10,625 bases of DNA from Bacteroidales bacterium (lineage in GTDB: Bacteria; Bacteroidota; Bacteroidia; Bacteroidales; WCHB1-69), in contig JAAYRN010000192.1 of assembly GCA_012518765.1 (NCBI GenBank), positions 1-10,625 on the forward strand, in the 5' to 3' direction. Below the pieces are notes generated by a model, which saw only the letters and a list, made by a program, of their open reading frames with translations, was not told the DNA's origin and did not search any database. The position numbers and the translations under genes are program-made. This document shows positions 5,004 to 10,625 of the stretch, piece after piece (positions within the stretch are counted from its first letter, which is position 1; each line of letters begins with the position of its first letter).

Positions 5004-7046
5004 TTAGTTATTGTGAATCATTTTCATAAAATCGTGCTCACTGATAATAGGAATTCCCAATTCTTGTGCTTTTTGCTCTTTGGCGGGACCCATATTTTCG
5101 CCTGCCACTACAAAACTAAGTTTAGAAGAAATGCTACTCACCAATTTACCTCCATTTTTTTCTACCAAATCCTCTATTTCTTTTCTTCGCTGTGGAGTTT
5201 CAAAAGAACCACTTACGACAAATCTTAATCCATTGAAAATGTTTGAAATAGAGCTATCTTGCTGCGAAATGGAAAATTGCAATCCGTGGAGACGTAAGTT
5301 TTTAATTATTTCTTGATTGTTAGGGTTTTGAAAAAATGACAATATACTTTCGGCGATTTTTTCTCCTACATCTTCCACTTTCAATAACTCGTCGAAAGTA
5401 GCTTGCATCAGTTTATCTATATGTTGGAAATGGGAGACAATTTTTTTTGCAGAAGTTTCGCCCACATGGCGTATTCCTATAGCAAACAACACTCTTTCAA
5501 AAGGAATTTGTTTGGATTGTTCGATGCCGTTTAATATATTGTTGACGGTTTTTTCCCTAAAACTAATGATTCTTTCCTTGTCGTTAATCAAGTGAGTTTT
5601 TTCTATTCCTATTAAATCCTCGTAGGTAAGTTTATATAAATCGTCTATGCGATGTATGAGGTTTTGTTCTACTAATATTTCTATTTTTCCTTCGCCTAAG
5701 CTATCTATATTCATAGCTTTACGGCTAATAAAATGTTCTATACGTCCTTTGATTTGTGGGGGACAGTGGTCGGTATTGGGGCAGTAGTGTGCCGCTTCGC
5801 CCTCTTTGCGAACCAACAAGGTGTTGCATTCGGGACAATGCGTAATAAATTCTACAGCTGAGGCATTTGAGTCTCTTTCCGATAGGTCGATGTCTACTAT
5901 TTTGGGTATAATTTCACCACCTTTTTCTACATAAAGGGTGTCGTTGTAGTGAATGTCAAGTTGTTTTATAATGTCGGCATTGTGTAAGGAAGCTCGTCTA
6001 ACGGTAGTTCCAGCTAAGGCAACAGGTTCTAAATTAGCTACGGGAGTAACAGCACCGGTTCTTCCTACCTGATAATCAATGCTGATAAGTTTACTTGTAA
6101 CTCTTTCGGCTTTAAATTTATAGGCAATAGCCCATCGTGGCATTTTTGCCGTAAAACCTAATTGGGATTGTTGCTCATTGCTGTTGACCTTCAATACGAT
6201 TCCATCAATATCAAAGGGTAAATGTTTGCGTTTTTCGTCCCATTCGTCTATAAAATCAATTACTTCTTCTATGTTTTTACACAAACGGGCATGCTGGTCA
6301 ACTTTAAATTTCCATTTTCTAAGTTGCTGTAGGCTATCATAATGCGTTTTTAAATTTGGTAAATCTGTGTTTAAAGAATAGATAAAAGCGTCCAATTTTC
6401 GTTTGGCTACTTCAGCCGAATCTTGTAGTTTTAAACTTCCCGATGCGGCATTGCGTGGATTGGCAAAGGGGGCTTCGCCTTTGTCGGTTCTTTCTTTGTT
6501 TAGTTTTTGGAAATTAATATGTGGTAAAATAACTTCACCCCTTACTTCCAACAGGGGAGGGTAGTCGTTTTCGATAGTCAAAGGTATGGAACCTATGGTT
6601 TTGATGTTGTTGGTAATTACATCTCCTTGTACGCCATCGCCACGCGTAATAGCTTGTGTTAGCTTTCCTTCTGTGTAAATTAAGGCTATGGCTACACCAT
6701 CAAATTTCAATTCACAAACATATTCCACCTCTCCATCGCCAATTCCATTTCTTACCCGCGTGTCAAATTCTTGCAGTTCCGATTTGGTATAGGTATTTCC
6801 CAATGAAAGCATGGGCGAACTGTGTTTTGCACTGGGAAAAGTTTTGCTTATTTCGCCTCCCACTCGTTGGGTCGGGGTGTTGGCTTGTACGTATTCGGGA
6901 TGGGTGTTTTCTAATGCTATTAATTCGGCTAATAATTGGTCAAATTCATAATCGCTAATGCTAGGATTGTCTAACACATAATAATTGTAATTATGTGAGT
7001 TTATTTCTTTTACCAATGTATTAATGCGTTCTTGAATGTGTTTCAT
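5004..7046 (-). CDS. ligA: NAD-dependent DNA ligase LigA
   Basis: LigA seals 3'-OH/5'-phosphate nicks in duplex DNA using NAD+ and is needed for joining Okazaki fragments and for excision repair. All standard domains are present (numbering from the ATG at 7046, 680 residues, normal for the family). They are an N-terminal Ia domain with the NAD-binding YYVLDNPSISDYEFD (about 22-36), and the adenylation domain with the KxDG motif CELKFDG, nucleophile Lys114. An OB fold follows with GRTGAVTPVANLEPV (about 328-342), a four-Cys zinc finger (Cys404, Cys407, Cys422, Cys428), helix-hairpin-helix repeats including GIRHVGETSA and VEDVGEKIA, and a C-terminal BRCT domain (about 604-680). A TTG at 7052 is in frame but would add only two residues; ATG is preferred. 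The gene begins 18 bases after the C10 peptidase stop and ends 8 bases before the riboflavin kinase. No TAnnTTTG element is visible just upstream. Confidence 0.98.
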   Translation of the reverse strand: MKHIQERINTLVKEINSHNYNYYVLDNPSISDYEFDQLLAELIALENTHPEYVQANTPTQRVGGEISKTFPSAKHSSPMLSLGNTYTKSELQEFDTRVRNGIGDGEVEYVCELKFDGVAIALIYTEGKLTQAITRGDGVQGDVITNNIKTIGSIPLTIENDYPPLLEVRGEVILPHINFQKLNKERTDKGEAPFANPRNAASGSLKLQDSAEVAKRKLDAFIYSLNTDLPNLKTHYDSLQQLRKWKFKVDQHARLCKNIEEVIDFIDEWDEKRKHLPFDIDGIVLKVNSNEQQSQLGFTAKMPRWAIAYKFKAERVTSKLISIDYQVGRTGAVTPVANLEPVALAGTTVRRASLHNADIIKQLDIHYNDTLYVEKGGEIIPKIVDIDLSERDSNASAVEFITHCPECNTLLVRKEGEAAHYCPNTDHCPPQIKGRIEHFISRKAMNIDSLGEGKIEILVEQNLIHRIDDLYKLTYEDLIGIEKTHLINDKERIISFREKTVNNILNGIEQSKQIPFERVLFAIGIRHVGETSAKKIVSHFQHIDKLMQATFDELLKVEDVGEKIAESILSFFQNPNNQEIIKNLRLHGLQFSISQQDSSISNIFNGLRFVVSGSFETPQRRKEIEDLVEKNGGKLVSSISSKLSFVVAGENMGPAKEQKAQELGIPIISEHDFMKMIHNN

Positions 7047-7064
7047 AAACAAAAAGTCGGAAAT

Positions 7065-10000
7065 TTATTGTTTTATAATTTTCAGTGTTTTGATTCTTTT
7101 TTGGTCTTGTTTGATAGTTAAAAAATACATTCCTTTGGCTACTTCGGCTATGTGGATAGTGCTTTGTTTGTCGTTAATTGTTTCCTTTAAAATTGTTTTT
7201 CCGCTTATATCCATGAGGCTTATTTCCAATGTATACAGCATATTTGAAGTTTGTTGTATGTGAATGTGTTCCTTAGCAGGATTGGGAAATACTTGAATGT
7301 GTCGACCGATATATGCTTCGTTAATTCCTACGGTGCTAATGCTTAAATGCAGATGAACTACGCTGTCGCAACCATATTGATTGATAAGTTGTTGTTGGGT
7401 TTTCCATACCAAAACATCCAAGGTGTCGCTATGTATTAAAAATCCGTTTTTATTGTATATCTCTCCTTTGCGTATGCTGTCATTGATAAGGCTGTCCGAT
7501 TTGGGTAAAATGGTTAAATTCAACGAAATAACACTATCACAATCGTATTGATTGGACAATGTTATTGTTCTGCTAATGCTACCTGCACCCAATAGGGCAG
7601 TGTTGATTTTAAAGCCATGTTTTGTGTAATTTTCGCCCTGGCAAACAGAGTCCTTGATTGCTGTGCTATCCTTGTTTGCAATGTGTAAATTTAAGATAAT
7701 CAAGCTATCACAACCATACATATTGTGGGTGAGTTGTGAAAAAGTATGTAAACCTGCGTCTAAGGTATCGCTTAGTATATAAAATCCATTTTTGGTATAA
7801 TTATCTCCCTTGCAAATGGTTTTATCTATTATGGTAGAGTCGGTATTGGTAACATACAGAGTAAGTTGTACCACACTGTCGCAACCGTATTGATTGATAA
7901 GTTGTTTTTCCAATAACATATATCCTTTGTGTTGGGGTGTGGTATCAAATCCATAGGCTGAATAATTTTGTCCCAAACAAATTCCATCTGTTAAAATAGT
8001 TGAATCTTTGGGACTTACATATAAATGTAGGTTAACAATACTGTCGCAATCTAAGGAGGTAATTATTTTTTTAACAAGACTTACGTTTCCTTGGTATAAA
8101 GGAGTATAATTAAATCCATTTTTTTGATAAGTCTCTCCCATACAAATGGTTTCATTAAAGTTTGTATTTGTATAACAACCGTATTCATAGGATCCCATAT
8201 CAATTATTCCGTTTTTAATACGTCTTAATCCGTTTAAATCTATGGTTTTTATGTGTTGGTCGTTGTTGTTGCCGACATCTACACAGCATGAATTGGCTTG
8301 TAAATTAAAATCATATATGTTTGGATCTACAAAACGAATGTAATTCAAGGCAGAAGTACCATCGTTTGTTTCGGCAATGTTTATGTTATTCAGTCCTTCA
8401 TATCCTCCCTGTATGGCAGAGTAGGATACTTGAGTAAGGGTGTTGCTGTTTGCAGCCAATTGACTGTTGATGCTGTTGCGTTTGTTATTCCAGAAAATAC
8501 AGTTTGTTACCAAAGCCGTATCAGCTGTATACAAGCCACCTCCGTTTGTAGTTGCTATATTATTGGCAAACGTGCAATTGATAAAATAAGTTGAATCCCA
8601 GATAATAGCTCCTCCGCCAAATACTCCTTGATTGTTGTGAATTAGGCAGTTTACTATGTTTGATTTAGTCCTCACATAAATTCCTCCGCCATAGCCGCTG
8701 TCGGTTGTATTGAAACGAATGATGCAATTGCTCAACGTACCTCCGTTCATATATACTCCAGCACCTCCCGAAGAAGAAGATCCGTTTTGAATGATAAATC
8801 CATCTAAGAGAGTGGGTTTGTCGCTATTGCTTTCTTTTGTATTTACAACCCTTGTTTTGTATTGTCCATCTAAGATACTTTTATTTATAGTAAAATTGCG
8901 TAAATTTAGGTCAAAATCAGCAACTTCACTTCCTCCAAATCCTCCGTATACCCTGTTCCCATCGGCAACAACAAAGGCTGTAGATAGGTTGGTATCTCCA
9001 TAATAAGTTCCTTTTTTTACCCATATTTGAGTGGGATTTGCATAAGGTCTTTGTACGGCAAAAGATAGGTTTGGACTGGCATTTTCCCACGAAGAGCCAT
9101 CCTTAGTGCCTGCTCCTGTTGGACTTATGTATACAATATGATTGGAATCGGGATAAATTAGAGAGGTGGTAGGTTTGATATTAACGAGGCAGTAATGACC
9201 GTTGGGAAATGAATAAGACATTGGATTCAAGGCGGAAACCAAAAAATAACCATCGGCAATACCGTTCCAGCCCCAGTTTACATGAAAATAATCGGAATCG
9301 TTATAGGCATCAAAAATAAAGGCATGACCGCCCACATCGCCACTACCTCGATAAATAACAGGACGACCGGAATCAATTTCGTTTTTTAAAATGTTTACCC
9401 ATTGGGCATCGTTGTAACTGCTTCTGTGTAAACCAATAACATCGGGATAACCAAAATAGGTTTTAAGTGCCAGTTCTCCGCTGGTTGAGCCTGCTGTATA
9501 TTCAGCCAAGGTAGCGTCGCTGCCGTATACTCCATATTGTACTTCAATAGCTACTCCACAGTGGTACATAAAATTAGCTACGGCATATATTTGATTGGCA
9601 CTTGTACTGCTGTAAAGTGCGTCAGGCATGGAGTCGTAAAGATAGGTAGTGTTTTCAAAATTAGCAGATAAAACACCGTAGGGTGGATAGGTATACGAAT
9701 GAGAACCCATGCCACGTACGGGATGTTTCCAATAATTCATTACCTGTGTCATTGCAACGACAACACAACCTGTAACACAGTAACTTCCTATGGCTGTGTC
9801 GTAAGGACATTGGGTGTTGTAACGAGTTCCCTGTCCCCATTTACTGCTTATTAAGGGAGTTTGCGAACTTTCTGTATTTTCTGTGTTTTCTTGTCTAACT
9901 ATATGAGGATTAGATAAAATCTGCCACTCTTCGGAGAAAGACGGAGGTGTGTCCAAGTTTTGTTCAATGATATGTGTTATTTCGTTTTGATAAGATTCAA

Positions 10001-10337
10001 TCCACGAACGAGTTGCAGGCGATATATGGTTGATGTCAAATGTGCTTTCGGTCGAATAAGCCAATACGGGTCGGCTACGCTCGTCAGCCGAAACGATGAT
10101 AAAACCCGAATTATCCATATTGAAAACATAAAATAAAGGAAAATTTTCCATTGTATTCGACGAAGAATAAGCCTGATACACCAAGTGAATATCAGTTTTG
10201 CTTTTCTGATAAAACAAATTAGTTTTAGCCTGCATATAGGACAAAGCTACTTGTTTGGCGGTAGTTGTGTCTATTTTATGGGCATAGCAGAAGGTTGAGA
10301 AAAACAGGAAAATAAAACTTATATATGTCTTTTTCAT
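7065..10337 (-). CDS. Secreted C10 (streptopain/PrtT-like) cysteine peptidase with beta-helix, Cys repeats and T9SS sorting domain
   Basis: From the ATG at 10337 this is 1090 residues. A signal peptide (1-19, ends CYA) is followed by an inhibitory propeptide to about 160, with the C10 hallmark GFIIVSADERSRPVLAYS (78-95). The catalytic domain runs from about 161 to 388. The nucleophile is Cys191 in VTGCVVVAMTQVMNYW, the catalytic His is 338 in GDVGGHAF, and the HVNWGW motif (352-357) matches streptopain. Residues about 400-720 form a right-handed beta-helix with repeated NCxI/GGG turns, ending in the choice-of-anchor-like DMGSYEYG. Five repeats of about 55 residues follow (727-1003; xCxGxxYxxxGF...GCDSvv). 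Residues 1014-1090 (IQVFPNPAKEH to LKIIKQ) are a type A T9SS sorting domain. Family members include periodontain and interpain, secreted endopeptidases; the substrate here is unknown. An in-frame TTG at 10373 would disrupt the signal peptide and is not chosen. It is the first gene of a tight minus-strand cluster with ligA. Confidence 0.93.
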   Translation of the reverse strand: MKKTYISFIFLFFSTFCYAHKIDTTTAKQVALSYMQAKTNLFYQKSKTDIHLVYQAYSSSNTMENFPLFYVFNMDNSGFIIVSADERSRPVLAYSTESTFDINHISPATRSWIESYQNEITHIIEQNLDTPPSFSEEWQILSNPHIVRQENTENTESSQTPLISSKWGQGTRYNTQCPYDTAIGSYCVTGCVVVAMTQVMNYWKHPVRGMGSHSYTYPPYGVLSANFENTTYLYDSMPDALYSSTSANQIYAVANFMYHCGVAIEVQYGVYGSDATLAEYTAGSTSGELALKTYFGYPDVIGLHRSSYNDAQWVNILKNEIDSGRPVIYRGSGDVGGHAFIFDAYNDSDYFHVNWGWNGIADGYFLVSALNPMSYSFPNGHYCLVNIKPTTSLIYPDSNHIVYISPTGAGTKDGSSWENASPNLSFAVQRPYANPTQIWVKKGTYYGDTNLSTAFVVADGNRVYGGFGGSEVADFDLNLRNFTINKSILDGQYKTRVVNTKESNSDKPTLLDGFIIQNGSSSSGGAGVYMNGGTLSNCIIRFNTTDSGYGGGIYVRTKSNIVNCLIHNNQGVFGGGAIIWDSTYFINCTFANNIATTNGGGLYTADTALVTNCIFWNNKRNSINSQLAANSNTLTQVSYSAIQGGYEGLNNINIAETNDGTSALNYIRFVDPNIYDFNLQANSCCVDVGNNNDQHIKTIDLNGLRRIKNGIIDMGSYEYGCYTNTNFNETICMGETYQKNGFNYTPLYQGNVSLVKKIITSLDCDSIVNLHLYVSPKDSTILTDGICLGQNYSAYGFDTTPQHKGYMLLEKQLINQYGCDSVVQLTLYVTNTDSTIIDKTICKGDNYTKNGFYILSDTLDAGLHTFSQLTHNMYGCDSLIILNLHIANKDSTAIKDSVCQGENYTKHGFKINTALLGAGSISRTITLSNQYDCDSVISLNLTILPKSDSLINDSIRKGEIYNKNGFLIHSDTLDVLVWKTQQQLINQYGCDSVVHLHLSISTVGINEAYIGRHIQVFPNPAKEHIHIQQTSNMLYTLEISLMDISGKTILKETINDKQSTIHIAEVAKGMYFLTIKQDQKRIKTLKIIKQ
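7329..8159 (-). repeat. Five in-frame repeats with CxG...GCDS pattern
   Basis: Protein residues 727-1003 hold five units whose first Cys (732, 787, 842, 899, then Arg956 in unit 5) are 55, 55, 57 and 57 residues apart. A second Cys sits in each D/G-CDS motif (764, 819, 876, 933, 990). Units 2 and 5 share LINQYGCDSVV, and the underlying DNA near 7366 and 7878 is almost identical. These resemble the Ig-like stalk repeats common before T9SS tails in Bacteroidota and probably space the enzyme from its anchor. Confidence 0.8.
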
Positions 10338-10445
10338 ACGATTGTTTTTATTTGTTAAAAAAATACGACACAAAACATAAGGTGTTATCAGTTGGGTTGT
10401 TTTTGGTTAACCTATTTGTTTCATAAGTCGTTGTTTCTTTTACGA

Positions 10446-10471
10446 TTTGATGAAAAATAGTTTTCATCAAA
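10446..10471 (-). promoter_or_regulatory. Perfect 11-bp hairpin in the leader of the C10 peptidase gene
   Basis: TTTGATGAAAA (10446-10456) and TTTTCATCAAA (10461-10471) are exact inverted repeats around a 4-base loop. If transcription starts from the element at 10481-10488, this hairpin would occupy the first bases of the mRNA, about 110 bases before the start codon. It could stabilise the transcript or be a regulator's operator. There is no T-run after it on either strand, so it is not a normal terminator. Confidence 0.5.
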
Positions 10472-10480
10472 AAGCAATAG

Positions 10481-10488
10481 CAAAGATA
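10481..10488 (-). promoter_or_regulatory. -7 promoter element TATCTTTG of the C10-ligA-riboflavin kinase cluster
   Basis: The minus strand reads TATCTTTG, an exact match to TAnnTTTG. It would start transcription near 10475 and give a leader of about 138 bases before the ATG at 10337. No convincing TTTG lies at -33. A variant, TATGTTTTG, lies closer to the gene (minus strand of 10371-10379), but its spacer is one base too long, so it is a weaker alternative. Confidence 0.42.
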
Positions 10489-10625
10489 TATAAAAATACA
10501 TTATTGTCCGATAAAAATAAAAAAACAATTAGAATAAAACTTAAATCACTGATTATCAATCGAAATAATTTTATCTTTTTGTGTATTTAGAAAGTAAGCC
10601 CCCCTAAAACAATGTTAATTGCTCT

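Noticed and set aside
7047..7052. TTG start for LigA two codons upstream
   Set aside because: ATG at 7046 is in frame and places the conserved N-terminus correctly; the TTG adds only Met-Phe with no support.
10071..10093. TCGGCTACGCTC copy of the intergenic repeat inside the C10 gene
   Set aside because: The 12-mer is identical to 1411-1422 but encodes the conserved propeptide motif SADERSRP; coding constraint and chance explain it.
10338..10373. TTG start for the C10 peptidase 12 codons upstream
   Set aside because: It would put a charged, Asn-rich tail in front of a normal signal peptide starting MKKTYISF.
1..10625. tRNA, rRNA or riboswitch (including an FMN riboswitch before the riboflavin kinase)
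   Set aside because: No tRNA-like cloverleaf or rRNA segment recognised, and only 8 bases separate ligA from the kinase, leaving no room for an RFN element.

Overview
The window reads as an AT-rich chromosome segment from a member of the Bacteroidota, probably a Bacteroidales-like or related uncultured lineage. The evidence is two large secreted proteins ending in type A type IX secretion (T9SS) sorting domains, a peptidase C10 (streptopain/PrtT-like) enzyme, promoters with the Bacteroidota -7 motif TAnnTTTG, no obvious Shine-Dalgarno sequences, and intergenic DNA packed with short dispersed repeats. I see no rRNA, tRNA, CRISPR array, transposase or phage gene.

Layout. Bases 1-372 (+) hold the 3' part of an unrecognised gene, and 410-892 (+) a small four-helix membrane protein. 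Bases 893-1478 are repeat-rich and non-coding, lying between convergent genes. Bases 1479-4217 (-) encode a 912-residue exported protein with a seven-blade FG-GAP/VCBS propeller, an Fn3-like domain, Ig/PKD-like domains and a T9SS tail. Bases 4218-4608 are again repeat-rich and contain this gene's promoter. On the minus strand from 10337 down to 4609 three genes follow with only 18 and 8 bases between them: a C10 peptidase fused to a beta-helix, Cys-containing repeats and a T9SS tail; ligA (NAD-dependent DNA ligase); and a riboflavin kinase that lacks the usual FAD synthetase half. Bases 10338-10625 are the leader and promoter region of that cluster.

How they fit. The two large proteins look like T9SS cargo displayed on or released from the cell surface, one a protease and one a probable binding or adhesion protein. 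LigA and the riboflavin kinase are housekeeping enzymes that appear to be co-transcribed behind the protease gene, since I find no internal promoter of the canonical type. The FG-GAP gene is bracketed by related direct repeats. I found no convincing new defence or mobile system. The points most worth checking are the stand-alone riboflavin kinase, the C10/beta-helix fusion, the near-identical propeller blades, and the structured repeats, including a perfect hairpin at the expected 5' end of the protease transcript.
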